Shown: positions 7,424 to 17,632, counted from the stretch's first letter. The stretch: DNA of 64,000 nt from Pseudomonas sp. Q1-7 (GCF_028010285.1 NZ_CP116304.1:5716856-5780855), one strand, 5' to 3'. Made by a program: numbers and translations. Notes: generated by a model not told the origin, from the letters alone.

Positions 7424-8866
7424 TTGGCCAACTCCTGCGACATGCTTGTCTTCGGCGGCACCGGCGATCTCGCCCTGCACAAGCTGCTGCCGGCCCTCTA
7501 CCATCTGCACCGCGAAGGGCGCCTGCATCCGCGGATGCGCATCCTCGCCCTGGCCCGCAACGCCCTCGATCGCGACGGCTACCGGGCCCTGGCCGAGCGC
7601 CGCTGCCGGGCCCAGGTGGCCCGTGCCGACTTCACCACCGAGGCCTGGCGCGACTTTTCCGAGCGCCTCGACTACTTCGCCATGGACGCCTCCCAGAGCG
7701 CCGACTTCGTCCGCCTGGCCCGTCATCTCGGCCCCGACCCCGACTGCGGACGGGTCTACTACCTGGCCACCGCGCCCGACCTGTTCGAAGACATCGCCGC
7801 GCACCTGGCCATCGCCCGCCTGGCCACCCCGCGGTCGCGCATCGTGCTGGAAAAGCCCATCGGTCATTCGCTGGACTCGGCGCGCGCGATCAACGCCGCC
7901 ATTGGCAAGGTGTTCGACGAATCCCAGGTGTTCCGCATCGACCACTACCTGGGCAAGGAAACCGTGCAGAACCTCATGGCCCTGCGCTTCGCCAACGGCC
8001 TGTTCGAGCCGATCTGGCGCGCCGGGCACATCGACCACGTGCAGATCAGCGTCTGCGAGACCCTCGGGGTGGAGAACCGTGGCGCCTACTACGACCGTTC
8101 CGGGGCCATGCGCGACATGGTGCAGAACCACCTGCTGCAGCTGCTCTGCCTGGTCGCCATGGAGGCGCCGGTTCGCTTCGACGCCGAGGCGGTGCGCAAC
8201 GAGAAGGTGAAGATACTCGAAGCGCTCAAGCCCGTTTCCGGGCAGGACGTCCGCGACAAGACCGTGCGCGGCCAGTACAGCGCCGGCAAGATCGGCGGCC
8301 AGGAAGTGCCGGCCTACTACTTCGAGAAGAACGTCGACAACGACAGCGACACCGAAACCTTCGTCGCCCTGCAGGCGGAGATCGACAACTGGCGCTGGGC
8401 CGGCGTGCCCTTCTACCTGCGCACCGGCAAGCGCCTGGCGCGCAAGTACTCGGAGATCGTCATCCAGTTCAAGCCGGTGCCCCACCGCCTGTTCGCCGAT
8501 GGCGAGGCCAACCGCCTGCTGATCCGCCTGCAGCCGGAGGAGCGCATCAGCCTGCAGCTGATGGCCAAGACACCGGGCAAGGGCATGAACCTGGAAGCCG
8601 TTGAGCTGGACCTCAACCTGGCGAAGGCCTTCAGCCACCAGCGTCGCTGGGACGCCTACGAGCGCCTGCTGCTGGATGTGATCGAAGGCGATTCCACCCT
8701 GTTCATGCGCCGCGACGAGGTGGAAGCCGCCTGGCGCTGGGTCGACCCGATCCTCGAAGGCTGGCACGAGTACTACCAGAGCCCGCGCCCCTACCCCGCC
8801 GGCTCCACCGGCCCGGAGCAGGCCCACAGCCTGCTGGAGCTGCACGGTCGCGCCTGGCACGACTGA
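7424..8866 (+). CDS. zwf: Glucose-6-phosphate 1-dehydrogenase
   Basis: Oxidises glucose 6-phosphate to 6-phosphogluconolactone with NAD(P)+, the entry step of the Entner-Doudoroff and pentose phosphate routes. The N-terminal nucleotide fold shows FGGTGDL, and the substrate-binding centre shows RIDHYLGKE with its conserved His-Tyr and Lys. The preferred start is TTG at 7424, which has AAGGGAG eight bases upstream and gives about 480 residues. GTG at 7400 and ATG at 7442 are alternatives. The gene lies outside the usual zwf-pgl-eda cluster and is paired with its own RpiR regulator, so it is probably one of several zwf isozyme genes. Confidence 0.9.
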   Translation: MANSCDMLVFGGTGDLALHKLLPALYHLHREGRLHPRMRILALARNALDRDGYRALAERRCRAQVARADFTTEAWRDFSERLDYFAMDASQSADFVRLARHLGPDPDCGRVYYLATAPDLFEDIAAHLAIARLATPRSRIVLEKPIGHSLDSARAINAAIGKVFDESQVFRIDHYLGKETVQNLMALRFANGLFEPIWRAGHIDHVQISVCETLGVENRGAYYDRSGAMRDMVQNHLLQLLCLVAMEAPVRFDAEAVRNEKVKILEALKPVSGQDVRDKTVRGQYSAGKIGGQEVPAYYFEKNVDNDSDTETFVALQAEIDNWRWAGVPFYLRTGKRLARKYSEIVIQFKPVPHRLFADGEANRLLIRLQPEERISLQLMAKTPGKGMNLEAVELDLNLAKAFSHQRRWDAYERLLLDVIEGDSTLFMRRDEVEAAWRWVDPILEGWHEYYQSPRPYPAGSTGPEQAHSLLELHGRAWHD

Positions 8867-8893
8867 GCCCGAACCGCTGCGACCCGGCTCGTC

Positions 8894-11779
8894 TCACCGC
8901 CAGAGTTCCGCGGCCTGCTCCTTGAGCAGCCGGGCGAACTGCGGCGCCTCCACCGGCGGGCTGATCAGGTAACCCTGGATTTCATCGCAGCGCTGGCTGC
9001 GCAGGAAGTTCAGCTGCTCGCGGTTCTCCACGCCCTCCGCCACCACCTTCAGCTCCAGGCTGTGGGCCATGGCGATGATGGCGCGGGTGATGGCGGCGTC
9101 CTCGCTGCCGGCGGACAGGTCGCGGATGAAGGTCTGGTCGATCTTCACGTAGTCCACCGGGAAACGCTTGAGGTAACTCAGGGACGAATAGCCGGTGCCG
9201 AAGTCGTCGATGGCCAGCTTCACGCCGATCTGCCGCAACTGGTGGAAGGTGGCGATGACGTTCTCGACATTCTCCAGCAGGTGGCTTTCGGTCAATTCCA
9301 GCTCCAGCAGGCGCGCCTGCAAGCCGGTTTCCTCCAGGACCTGGCGCACCAGGCTGACCAGGTTGCCCTGGCGCAGCTGGTGCATCGACAGGTTCACCGA
9401 GACGCGGATGTCCGCCAGCCCCTGGCACTGCCATTCGCGGGCCTGCAGGCAGGCCTGGCGCAGCACGAATTCGCCGATGGGCGCGATCAGCCCGGTTTCC
9501 TCGGCCAGGCCGATGAAGTCCCCCGGCGGCACCAGCCCCTGTTGCGGATGGCGCCAGCGCACCAGCGCCTCGGCAGCATTCAGGCTGTCGTCGGCCAGGC
9601 CCAGCTTGGGCTGGTAGAACACCTCCAGTTGACCCTCTTCGATGGCCTTGCGCAGCTGGTTCTCCATCTGCAGCCGCTCCAGGGTGCAGGCCTGGAGGTT
9701 GTCGGTGAAGAACTGGAAGCTGTTGCCGCCCAGGTGCTTGGCGTGCTGCATGGCCATGTTGGCCTGGCTGATCAGGGCGGAAATGTCGCGGGCGTTTTCC
9801 GGCAGCAGGCTGATGCCCAGGGAGCCACTGATCACCAGTTCGTGGCCCCCCACGGTCATCGGCATGCGCAACTTGCCAAGCAGTCGGCTGGCCTGGCGCG
9901 CCAGGCTGGCGAGGCTGCCATAGGCATCGAGGATCACCGCGAACTCGTCGCTGGACAGCCGTGCGATGGTGTCGGCCTCGGGCACCGCCTGGGTCAGGCG
10001 ACGGCTGACCTGGCGCAGCAACTGGTCGGCGACGTCATGGCCAAGGCTGTCGTTGAGCACCTTGAAACGGTCCAGGTCGATGTGCAGCAGGGCCAGGCTG
10101 CGGCCGCTCTGGCGCGCCCGCTGGCTGGCCTCGTGGAGGCGGTCCTTGAACAGCGTGCGGTTGGCCAGGCCGGTGAGCTCGTCGTAATTGGACAGGTAGC
10201 GCAGGCGTTCCTCGGCCTCGCGGCGGGCGGTGAGGTCGGCGAAGAAGCCGACGATATGGCTGACGTTACCCCTGGAGTCGCGCACCACGTTGAGCTGCAG
10301 CCACTGCGGGTAGAGTTCGCCGCTTTTGCGGGTGTCCATCAGTTCGCCCTGCCAACTGCCGCTCTGCTCCAGCTCTTCGCGGATCAGGTGGTAGCGACGG
10401 CGGGCTTCGCGGCTGCCGATCAGCGTGGCGACGCTGCGGCCGAGGACCTCTTCCGCCCGGTAGCCGGTCACCTGGCTGAAGGCGGCGTTGGTCTGGATCA
10501 CCCGGTACTCCGGATCGAGGATGATGATGCCCTCGCTGGCGGCCTCGAATACCGTGGCCGCCAGCCGCTGCTCCTCATCGCGCACCTTGCGTGCGGTGAT
10601 GTCGCAGCGGGTGCCGAGCATACGCAGCACCTTGCCGGCCGGGTCACGCTCCACCACCCGGCCACGGTCCTCCACCCAGACCCAGTGGCCGTCGCTGTGG
10701 CGCACCCGGTAATGCACCGAATAGCCGTCGGTGAGGCCCTTGATGTGCTCCACCAGGGCGCGGCGCAGCAGCGGCAGGTCGTCCGGGTGCAGCCGCGGCT
10801 TGAGGTCGCTGAGCACGCGGGTGACGTCCTCGGCCTCGATGCCGAAGATGGCCTTGAGCTGGGAATGGTGGACTTCGTCGGTTTCCAGGTTCCAGTCCCA
10901 CAGGCCCAGTTCGCTCGCCTCCAGGGCCAGGGCCAGGCGCGCTTCGCTCTTGGCCAGGGCATGGCTGGCATCGGCCAGCTCCAGGGTGCGCTGGGCCACG
11001 CGCATCTCCAGTTCGCCATGGGCGCGACGCAACTCGCGTTCGGCGCGGCGGCGCTGTTCCACTTCGTGGGCCAGCTCCTCGTTGAGGCCCTCGGCGCGGC
11101 CCTTGGCCTGCTCCAGGTGGCTGATCAGCGCCTGGTTCTGGAAGCGCTGCAGCAGGCTGCGCTGCACCAGCCGGTTGATCTGCCAGGCCACCACCATGAG
11201 CGAGGCGGCGAGTATCACCCCGAGCACACCCCAGCCGCGCAGCAGCGGCGTGTCGCCCAGCAAGAGCCAGGTGATGGAGGGCAGCAGGCAGGGCAAGGCG
11301 AAGGTGAGGAAGGCCGAGAGGCTGACGGCATAGGCGACGCTGGCGGACAGAATGGCCGCGGCCACCAGGCCGTAGACCAGCGCCTGGGTGAGGAAGGCGT
11401 CCGGCGGCACCAGCGCCACGGCGGCGAAGGCCAGGGTCAGGCCGGAAACGCCGGCGCCCAGCAGGAAGGCACGGCGCCAGCGCGGGTGGGCCTGCTGCGA
11501 CGGCAGCGCCTTCTTGAACGCGGCCACCTGGGTCAGGCGCAGGATGGCCAGCAGCACCAGCCAGGCCAGCCAGCCGCCGAGCAGCAGGCTGTTGGCCGGC
11601 CCCCAGAGCAGATAGGCGCAGGCCAGGCCGTTGAGCAGCATGAACAGGGTGGGAACCTGGGAACCCTGGTAGAGCAGGCGCGTGCGTTCGGCCGCAATGT
11701 CGGTGGCGAACAGCTGGCGGATTTCGCGGCTGTCAGCCAGGGACGGCGTGTGGCCGGAAGGCCTTGGATTGACGGTCAT
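8894..11779 (-). CDS. Membrane PAS-GGDEF-EAL cyclic-di-GMP protein with degenerate GGDEF
   Basis: A 961-residue signalling protein. The first 210 residues hold about six hydrophobic segments that anchor it in the inner membrane. A coiled coil follows (about 215-285), then two PAS/PAC units (about 285-405 and 405-530), a GGDEF-type domain (about 535-700) and an EAL domain (about 710-955). The GGDEF signature is LSSDEF, so cyclase activity is unlikely and the domain may be regulatory. The EAL domain keeps AEALVRW, the [10 protein letters not shown] loop and KIDQTFI, so it is probably an active c-di-GMP phosphodiesterase. It is a single-gene unit, convergent with zwf and divergent from uvrD. Confidence 0.9.
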   Translation of the reverse strand: MTVNPRPSGHTPSLADSREIRQLFATDIAAERTRLLYQGSQVPTLFMLLNGLACAYLLWGPANSLLLGGWLAWLVLLAILRLTQVAAFKKALPSQQAHPRWRRAFLLGAGVSGLTLAFAAVALVPPDAFLTQALVYGLVAAAILSASVAYAVSLSAFLTFALPCLLPSITWLLLGDTPLLRGWGVLGVILAASLMVVAWQINRLVQRSLLQRFQNQALISHLEQAKGRAEGLNEELAHEVEQRRRAERELRRAHGELEMRVAQRTLELADASHALAKSEARLALALEASELGLWDWNLETDEVHHSQLKAIFGIEAEDVTRVLSDLKPRLHPDDLPLLRRALVEHIKGLTDGYSVHYRVRHSDGHWVWVEDRGRVVERDPAGKVLRMLGTRCDITARKVRDEEQRLAATVFEAASEGIIILDPEYRVIQTNAAFSQVTGYRAEEVLGRSVATLIGSREARRRYHLIREELEQSGSWQGELMDTRKSGELYPQWLQLNVVRDSRGNVSHIVGFFADLTARREAEERLRYLSNYDELTGLANRTLFKDRLHEASQRARQSGRSLALLHIDLDRFKVLNDSLGHDVADQLLRQVSRRLTQAVPEADTIARLSSDEFAVILDAYGSLASLARQASRLLGKLRMPMTVGGHELVISGSLGISLLPENARDISALISQANMAMQHAKHLGGNSFQFFTDNLQACTLERLQMENQLRKAIEEGQLEVFYQPKLGLADDSLNAAEALVRWRHPQQGLVPPGDFIGLAEETGLIAPIGEFVLRQACLQAREWQCQGLADIRVSVNLSMHQLRQGNLVSLVRQVLEETGLQARLLELELTESHLLENVENVIATFHQLRQIGVKLAIDDFGTGYSSLSYLKRFPVDYVKIDQTFIRDLSAGSEDAAITRAIIAMAHSLELKVVAEGVENREQLNFLRSQRCDEIQGYLISPPVEAPQFARLLKEQAAELWR

Positions 11780-11981
11780 AGGCGCGTTTTTTTGTAGTGG
11801 TCTGCCTAAGCGAGCCCGGAGCTTACCCGAGCGGGAAGAAGCTGCAACAGCTTTATGTGCGAGGTTCCGGACGGGCGTCCCCCAACTTTCGGCGGGTCTC
11901 TGGCACCGGGCTTGGCGACCGTCCGGCCGACCATCCGGTCATCGGTTTGCCCTCCCCTGGCGGCGCCCCTAGAATGCCGCG

Positions 11982-14162
11982 ATGCATGACGATCTCTCCC
12001 TCCTCCTGAACTCCCTCAACGACGCTCAACGCCAGGCCGTGGCGGCCTCGCTGGGGCGTCAACTGGTGCTCGCCGGCGCCGGTTCCGGCAAGACCCGCGT
12101 GCTGGTGCACCGCATCGCCTGGCTGATCCAGGTGGAGCAGGCCTCGCCGCACTCGATCCTGTCGGTGACCTTCACCAACAAGGCCGCGGCCGAGATGCGC
12201 CAGCGCATCGAGCAACTGCTGGGGATCAACCCGGCGGGCATGTGGGTCGGCACCTTCCACGGCCTGGCCCACCGCCTGCTGCGCGCCCACTGGCAGGAAG
12301 CGGGCCTGGCGGAGAATTTCCAGATCCTCGACAGCGACGACCAGCAGCGCCTGGTCAAGCGGGTGATCCGCGACCTCGGTCTCGACGAGCAGCGCTGGCC
12401 GGCACGCCAGGCCCAGTGGTTCATCAACGGTCAGAAGGACGAAGGCATCCGCCCGCAGCACATCCAGGCCGGCGGCGACCTGTTCCTCGGCACCATGCTG
12501 AAGATCTACGAAGCCTACGAGGCCGCCTGCGCGCGCACCGGGGTGATCGACTTCTCCGAGCTGCTGCTGCGCGCCCTCGACCTCTGGCGCGACCGCCCTA
12601 GCCTGCTCGAGCACTACCAGCGACGCTTCCGCCATGTGCTGGTGGACGAATTCCAGGACACCAACGCCGTGCAGTACGCCTGGCTGCGCCTGCTCGCCAA
12701 GGGCGGCGAGAGCCTGATGGTGGTGGGCGACGACGACCAGTCCATCTACGGCTGGCGCGGCGCGCGGATCGAGAACATCCAGCAGTTCTCCAGCGATTTC
12801 GCCGACACCGAGGTGATCCGCCTGGAGCAGAACTACCGCTCCACCGCGGGCATCCTCAAGGCCGCCAACGCGCTGATCGCCAACAACCAGGGACGCCTCG
12901 GCAAGGAGCTCTGGACCGAAGGCGAGGACGGCGAGCCCATCGGCCTCTACGCCGCCTATAACGAGCACGACGAAGCCCGCTACGTGGTGGAAAGCATCGA
13001 GAGCGCGCTGAAGGACGGCATGGCACGCAGCGAGATCGCCATCCTCTACCGCTCCAACGCCCAGTCGCGGGTGCTGGAAGAGGCCCTGCTGCGGGAGAAG
13101 ATTCCCTACCGCATCTACGGCGGCCAGCGCTTCTTCGAGCGCGCGGAGATCAAGAACGCCATGGCCTACCTGCGCCTGCTCGATGGACGTGGCAACGACG
13201 CCGCGCTGGAGCGGGTGATCAACGTGCCGCCACGCGGCATCGGCGAAAAAACCGTGGAGAGCATCCGCGAGTTCTCCCGCGTGCATCAGGTGTCCATGTG
13301 GGAAGCGATGCACCTGATGATCGCCAACAAGGCCCTGGCCGGACGCGCCTCCAGCGCCCTGGCGGCCTTCATGGAGCTGATTGAGAACCTCACCGCCAAG
13401 GTGCTGGACATGCCCCTGCACCTGATGACCCAGACCGTCATCGAGCAGAGCGGCCTGGTGGCCTACCACAAGGACGAGAAAGGCGAGAAAGGCCAGGCCC
13501 GGGTGGAAAACCTGGAGGAACTGGTCAGCGCCGCCCGCGCCTTCGAAAACGAAGAGATCGAGGAAGACCTCACCCCGCTGCAGGCCTTCCTCAGCCACGC
13601 CTCGCTGGAGGCCGGCGAAACCCAGGCCGACGCCTTCGAGGACAGCGTACAGCTGATGACCCTGCACAGCGCCAAGGGCCTGGAGTTCCCCCTGGTGTTC
13701 CTGGTGGGCATGGAAGAAGGCCTGTTCCCCCACAAGATGAGCATGGAAGACCCGACCCGCCTGGAGGAGGAACGCCGCCTGGCCTACGTCGGCGTCACCC
13801 GCGCCATGCAGCGCCTGGTGCTGACCTACGCGGAAACCCGCCGACTCTACGGCAGCGAGACCTACAACAAGGTCTCGCGCTTCGTCCGCGAGGTGCCGCC
13901 GCAACTGATCCGCGAAGTACGGCTGAACAACAGCCTCAGCCGGCCCATGGGCGCCGGCAGCCGCCACGGCTCCCTCTTCGACGGCGCCGCGGTACCGGAA
14001 ACGCCCTTCTCCCTGGGCCAGCGGGTGCAGCACGCGTTGTTCGGCGAGGGCACCATCCTCAACTTCGAAGGCGCCGGCGCCCAGGCGCGGGTGCAAGTGA
14101 AGTTCGAAAGCGAAGGCAGCAAGTGGCTGATGCTGGCCTACGCCAAGCTGCAGGCGCTCTGA
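11982..14162 (+). CDS. uvrD: DNA helicase II (UvrD)
   Basis: SF1 3'-5' helicase of 726 residues that removes the incised oligonucleotide in nucleotide excision repair and unwinds nicked DNA in mismatch repair. Visible motifs: Walker A AGAGSGKT at residues 31-38, SVTFTNKAAAEMR, DEFQDTN (motif II), GDDDQSIYGWRGA (motif III), QNYRST (motif IV), TLHSAKGLEFP (motif V) and VGVTRA (motif VI). Length is typical of the family. The start has no competing upstream ATG. It is followed by a perfect 38-bp palindrome that may end or process the transcript. Confidence 0.96.
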   Translation: MHDDLSLLLNSLNDAQRQAVAASLGRQLVLAGAGSGKTRVLVHRIAWLIQVEQASPHSILSVTFTNKAAAEMRQRIEQLLGINPAGMWVGTFHGLAHRLLRAHWQEAGLAENFQILDSDDQQRLVKRVIRDLGLDEQRWPARQAQWFINGQKDEGIRPQHIQAGGDLFLGTMLKIYEAYEAACARTGVIDFSELLLRALDLWRDRPSLLEHYQRRFRHVLVDEFQDTNAVQYAWLRLLAKGGESLMVVGDDDQSIYGWRGARIENIQQFSSDFADTEVIRLEQNYRSTAGILKAANALIANNQGRLGKELWTEGEDGEPIGLYAAYNEHDEARYVVESIESALKDGMARSEIAILYRSNAQSRVLEEALLREKIPYRIYGGQRFFERAEIKNAMAYLRLLDGRGNDAALERVINVPPRGIGEKTVESIREFSRVHQVSMWEAMHLMIANKALAGRASSALAAFMELIENLTAKVLDMPLHLMTQTVIEQSGLVAYHKDEKGEKGQARVENLEELVSAARAFENEEIEEDLTPLQAFLSHASLEAGETQADAFEDSVQLMTLHSAKGLEFPLVFLVGMEEGLFPHKMSMEDPTRLEEERRLAYVGVTRAMQRLVLTYAETRRLYGSETYNKVSRFVREVPPQLIREVRLNNSLSRPMGAGSRHGSLFDGAAVPETPFSLGQRVQHALFGEGTILNFEGAGAQARVQVKFESEGSKWLMLAYAKLQAL

Positions 14163-14187
14163 AGCGGGCTCCATCTTTCCCCTGATC

Positions 14188-14225
14188 GGAGGAGCGAATT
14201 CATTCGCGAATGAATTCGCTCCTCC
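14188..14225. repeat. Perfect 38-bp palindrome, REP-like
   Basis: The 19-base arm starting GGAGGAGCGAATTC is followed by its exact reverse complement, centred between 14206 and 14207. It lies 25 bp after the uvrD stop. Short intergenic palindromes containing GAATTC are common in some Pseudomonas genomes as REP-type repeats. It could act as a terminator or mRNA-stabilising hairpin, but no T-run follows. Confidence 0.75.
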
Positions 14226-14307
14226 AAGGGCATGCCCTCCCCTCCGCCTGTCCGATCCGGCCTTTAGTCCCACGAGCTTGGCCATACTCAGTGGCGGAGG
14301 TATTTCC

Positions 14308-14883
14308 ATGCCCCGCTCGCCCAGCGCCCAGCAGATACTCGATTGCGCCCTGAACCTGGCCGATGCCTGTGGCTGGGAACGGCTGCACCTGTTCGAGGTC
14401 GCCCAGCAACTCGGCGTCGACCTCGACGCCATCGCCCTCCACTACAAGCAGAAGGACGACCTGGTGGAAGCCTGGTTCGACCGCGCCGACCAGGCCCTGC
14501 TGGCGCGTTGCAAGAACGGCGACCTGGCGGCGCTGGATGCGGAGAAACGCCTGGAAGAACTGCTGATGGCCTGGCTCGGCGCCCTGGCGCCGCACCGCGC
14601 GGTGACCGGGCAGATGCTCCTCTACAAGCTGGAGCCCGGGCATGTCCACCTGCAGGTACTGGGCCTCCTGCGGGTCAGCCGCACCGTGCAGTGGTGGCGC
14701 GAGGCGGCGCAACGGGAAACCCTGCACCTGTGCCGCATTGCCGAAGAAAGCCTGCTCACCGGCGCCTACCTGCGCACCTTCATCCACTGGCTGCGCCACC
14801 CCCTGGAAGACGAAGCCGACCTGCGCGCCCTGCTGCGCCGGCAACTGCGCTGCGGCCCCCTGTTTTTCCTGCTGCGCAGATGA
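14308..14883 (+). CDS. TetR-family-like transcriptional regulator
   Basis: A 191-residue protein with an N-terminal helix-turn-helix typical of TetR regulators (about residues 8-55; LFEVAQQLGVDLDAIALHYK). The C-terminal ligand-binding part is all-helical with several Trp and Leu residues. Ligand and target genes are not evident. GGCGGAGG precedes the ATG at 14308; an earlier in-frame start at 14278 has no such site. The neighbour downstream is an unrelated membrane protein gene on the same strand, 125 bp away, so autoregulation is only a guess. Confidence 0.75.
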   Translation: MPRSPSAQQILDCALNLADACGWERLHLFEVAQQLGVDLDAIALHYKQKDDLVEAWFDRADQALLARCKNGDLAALDAEKRLEELLMAWLGALAPHRAVTGQMLLYKLEPGHVHLQVLGLLRVSRTVQWWREAAQRETLHLCRIAEESLLTGAYLRTFIHWLRHPLEDEADLRALLRRQLRCGPLFFLLRR

Positions 14884-15008
14884 ACGGCATGGCCGGAAAG
14901 GGCCTACAGACCTATCCGACAAAATTCCGAAACACTCTGCCCCTAGCCATTGTCTGGCCGACTGTGCAGCATGGCGCGCGTGGATTCATAACCGAGAGAA
15001 GCCCCCTG

Positions 15009-15866
15009 ATGCGCCGATTCCTCAGTATTGCCCTGGCCCTCTGCGTCGGCCTGACGCTCAGCCTGGATGTCAACGCCGCCAAGCGTATGGGCGGCGGCAA
15101 GTCCTTCGGTTCCGCGCCGACCCACCAGACCCGCCAGGCCGCACCCGCCCAGCAAACCCCCAATGCCGCAGCCCCCGCGACCGCCGGCAAGGCCGCCCCC
15201 GCCGCCAGCGGCGCCTCCCGCTGGCTCGGCCCGCTGGCCGGCATCGCCGCCGGTGGCCTGCTTGCCTCCATGTTCATGGGCGACGGCTTCGACGGCATGC
15301 AAATCTTCGATTTCCTGATCATCGGCCTGATCGCCTTCCTGATCTTCCGCTTCCTGGCCGCCCGCAAACGTGCCCAGCAGCAGGGTCAACCGGCCATGGC
15401 CGGCCACGCACCGTTCCAGCGTGAAATGCCGCAGATGCCGCAGCAGGCGCCGATCTTCGGCAGCACCGCGGCGACCGCCCAACCGGCCTTCAATGCCCCG
15501 AGCTGGTTCAACGAGCAGCGCTTCGTCGAAGCCGGCCGCGAGCACTTCATGGCCCTGCAGCAGCACTGGGACGCGGCCGAGATGGACAAGATCGCCGAGT
15601 TCGTCACCCCGCAGATGCTGAGCTTCCTGAAGGAAGAACGCGCGAGCCTGGGCGACGCCTACCAGTCCACCTACATCGACAACCTGCAGGTGCAGCTGGA
15701 CGGCATCGACGAGCTGGCCGACAAGACCGTCGCCACCCTGACCTTCAACGGCGTCTCCAAGTCCTCGCGCTTCGACCAGGGCGAGGTGTTCAGCGAAAGC
15801 TGGCGCATGGAGCGCGTGAACGGCGACAACCAGCCCTGGCTGGTGGCCGGCATCCGCCAGAACTGA
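15009..15866 (+). CDS. Tim44-like domain membrane protein
   Basis: A 285-residue protein with an N-terminal signal or anchor (RRFLSIALALCVGLTLSL), a low-complexity Ala/Pro/Gln linker (about residues 35-70) and two hydrophobic segments (about 73-90 and 95-118). The C-terminal domain of about 145 residues resembles Tim44/mL45 (SWFNEQRFVEAGREHFMALQ, then WDAAEMDKIAEFVTPQM). Bacterial members are inner-membrane proteins of unclear function. A short GGGK-rich segment follows the signal region. The gene has its own strong terminator at 15884. Confidence 0.82.
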   Translation: MRRFLSIALALCVGLTLSLDVNAAKRMGGGKSFGSAPTHQTRQAAPAQQTPNAAAPATAGKAAPAASGASRWLGPLAGIAAGGLLASMFMGDGFDGMQIFDFLIIGLIAFLIFRFLAARKRAQQQGQPAMAGHAPFQREMPQMPQQAPIFGSTAATAQPAFNAPSWFNEQRFVEAGREHFMALQQHWDAAEMDKIAEFVTPQMLSFLKEERASLGDAYQSTYIDNLQVQLDGIDELADKTVATLTFNGVSKSSRFDQGEVFSESWRMERVNGDNQPWLVAGIRQN

Positions 15867-15883
15867 TCGGCGCTGCACTGAAG

Positions 15884-15909
15884 AACCCCGGGCCTGTCCC
15901 GGGGTTTTT
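15884..15909 (+). terminator. Rho-independent terminator of the Tim44-like gene
   Basis: AACCCCGGG and CCCGGGGTT pair around a short loop and run into TTTTT, 17 bp after the stop codon. Confidence 0.88.
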
Positions 15910-15999
15910 CATTGGCGCCGACCGCCACCCCGCCGCCAGCGGCGGCGGGCGATGGAGCGGCGAAACCAGAACGGCGGCGGTGTGGGCGGCCGCCGGGGC

Positions 16000-16464
16000 T
16001 CAATGGCAGAGTTCGCAGACTTCCGCATCGGGCACCAGCTTCAGGTAGTCATCCATGCGCAGATGCACCAGGCTCTCGTGGTCGCCCGCTTCCAGGTAGA
16101 TGTCCCGTTGCCGGGTCAGTTGCGGGTCCACCAGCATGTTCATGCCGTAGGCTTCTCCCAGTGCGGGCACCGCACCGAGTTCACAGTCCTTGAACAGGCG
16201 CGCCAGGTCGGCTTCGTGGGTGAGTTGCCAGAGCCTCGCATCCTTGCGCACCTTGCCCACGTCCAGGTGGCGGCTGGCGGGCACGACCGCCATGAGGAAG
16301 TGCCCCTCGCGATCGTCCAGTATCACCGGTTTGGCCATACGCTCCGCCGGCACGTTGGCCACCCGCGCCGACTCCAGGCTGGTGGCCGAATGCGGATGCG
16401 GCACCAGGTCGTAGCGGGCATGGGCACGCTCCAGGCTGCTTTGCAGGGTTGCGGCCATTCGCAT
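16000..16464 (-). CDS. YbaK/ProX-type aminoacyl-tRNA deacylase-like protein
   Basis: A 154-residue member of the YbaK/EbsC family, which hydrolyses mischarged tRNA such as Cys-tRNAPro or Ala-tRNAPro. Features include YDLVPHPHSATSLESARVA near the N-terminus, the lysine in ERMAKPVIL that positions substrate, and a C-terminal SLVHLRMDDYLKL. Which mischarged tRNA it edits cannot be told from sequence. GGGAGG stands six bases before the ATG at 16464. It is a single gene between a terminator and elaA. Confidence 0.82.
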   Translation of the reverse strand: MRMAATLQSSLERAHARYDLVPHPHSATSLESARVANVPAERMAKPVILDDREGHFLMAVVPASRHLDVGKVRKDARLWQLTHEADLARLFKDCELGAVPALGEAYGMNMLVDPQLTRQRDIYLEAGDHESLVHLRMDDYLKLVPDAEVCELCH

Positions 16465-16598
16465 GATGCACCTCCCGTGGATTGCAGGGGTTGGGGCTGC
16501 CCCGGGGCAGCCGGACAAGTGCTCAAAGTTTAGTCAGCCCATTCCGGGCGGACTGAAGCAGTTGGTTCTGAGCCGGCGCCTGCAAAGCAGCCCTCGGC

Positions 16599-17051
16599 CT
16601 AAGCGCGACGCATGCCGATGTGCGGAATACCGTCGTCGAGGTAAACCTCGGTGACCGCCGTGAAACCATAGCGGCCGTAATAGCCCTGCAAGTGTGCCTG
16701 GGCCGAGAGATAGACCGGCATGCCCGGCCAGCGCGTGCCGGCCTCTTCCAGGGCGCGTTCCATCAGCCCGTGCCCCAGACCCCGTCCGCGCGCCCCGGCG
16801 GCGCTGACCACCCGCCCGATCACCACGTCGCCGCCCTGGGTGGTGGGGTCCAGCAGGCGCAGGTAGGCCAGCAGCCTGCCGTCCTCCCAGGCCATCACAT
16901 GGCAGGTATCGGCCTCCAGGTCCTGGCCGTCGACATCCAGGTAGGCACACTGCTGCTCCACCACGAACACCTGGCAGCGCAGCGCCAGGAAGGCGTAGAG
17001 CTCCCGGGCGTCGAGTTCACGGTGGTGCTTGCAGGTCCAGGCAATGGTCAT
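16599..17051 (-). CDS. elaA: GNAT acetyltransferase, ElaA type
   Basis: A 150-residue GNAT-fold acetyltransferase. The ElaA signature is clear: ALRCQVFVVEQQCAYLDVDG near residue 27, the acetyl-CoA loop VSAAGARGRGLGHGLM near residue 85, and YYGRYGFTAV near residue 125. The acceptor substrate of ElaA proteins is not established. AGAGGAG precedes the ATG at 17051. It is divergent from the SMI1-like gene at 17183. Confidence 0.87.
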   Translation of the reverse strand: MTIAWTCKHHRELDARELYAFLALRCQVFVVEQQCAYLDVDGQDLEADTCHVMAWEDGRLLAYLRLLDPTTQGGDVVIGRVVSAAGARGRGLGHGLMERALEEAGTRWPGMPVYLSAQAHLQGYYGRYGFTAVTEVYLDDGIPHIGMRRA

Positions 17052-17182
17052 GGCGGGCTCCTCTGAAAAGGTTCGAGCTTAACGCGTCGCGAACCGACAG
17101 GTGCCCGGCTCGACAAGACCTTTTTTCTTCCAATCCCCGGCTACTGTATAAAGCGCCTCCCAATGCATGAGGGCCTGTCGCC

Positions 17183-17590
17183 ATGGAAGAAGTCATCGAA
17201 CAGCTGCGCGAACTCAACGAGCCGGTACCGGTCCCCCTGGAGCTGCCGGACGAAGAACTGCTGGTGGAGATCGAGGAGCAGTTGCTGATCAACCTGCCCT
17301 TCGAGCTGCGCGAATTCCTGCTCAAGGTCAGCGACGTGATCTATGGCCGCCTGGAGCCGGTCACCGTCACCGACCCGCAGTCCCACACCTTCCTGCCGGA
17401 GGTCGCCGCCGTCGCCTGGGACCTCGGCGTACCGCGCGACCTGGTGCCGCTGTGCCAGGACGGTCGCAACTACTACGTGGTCGACGGCGAAGGCGAGGTG
17501 CTGCTGTGGGACGGCGACGAGGCCGAACTCACCGACGAAAGCTGGGACTCGGTCTGGCACTGGGCACGGGACGTGTGGCTCGCCAACTGA
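17183..17590 (+). CDS. SMI1/KNR4-like protein
   Basis: An acidic 135-residue protein resembling the SMI1/KNR4 (SUKH) family: LPFELREFLLKVSD near residue 38 and WDLGVPRDLVPLCQDGRNYYV in the middle, then a Trp-rich C-terminus. Some family members are immunity proteins of toxin systems. No toxin gene is adjacent here, so this is better read as a stand-alone cytoplasmic protein of unknown role. GAGGG precedes the start. Confidence 0.72.
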   Translation: MEEVIEQLRELNEPVPVPLELPDEELLVEIEEQLLINLPFELREFLLKVSDVIYGRLEPVTVTDPQSHTFLPEVAAVAWDLGVPRDLVPLCQDGRNYYVVDGEGEVLLWDGDEAELTDESWDSVWHWARDVWLAN

Positions 17591-17607
17591 GTTCCGCCCA
17601 TCCGCGG

Positions 17608-17632
17608 CGGGAGCGAGGCCGGCTCGCTCCCG
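17608..17632. terminator. GC-rich hairpin between convergent genes
   Basis: CGGGAGCGAG and CTCGCTCCCG form a ten-base-pair stem with a short GC loop between the convergent SMI1-like and GntR genes. It could serve both strands, but there is no T-run; it may instead be a REP-like element. Confidence 0.45.

Noticed and set aside
9062..11797. A 911-codon plus-strand frame opposite the EAL protein gene
   Set aside because: Shadow of a real gene; composition rich in His, Gln, Gly and Ala with no domain, typical of antisense frames.
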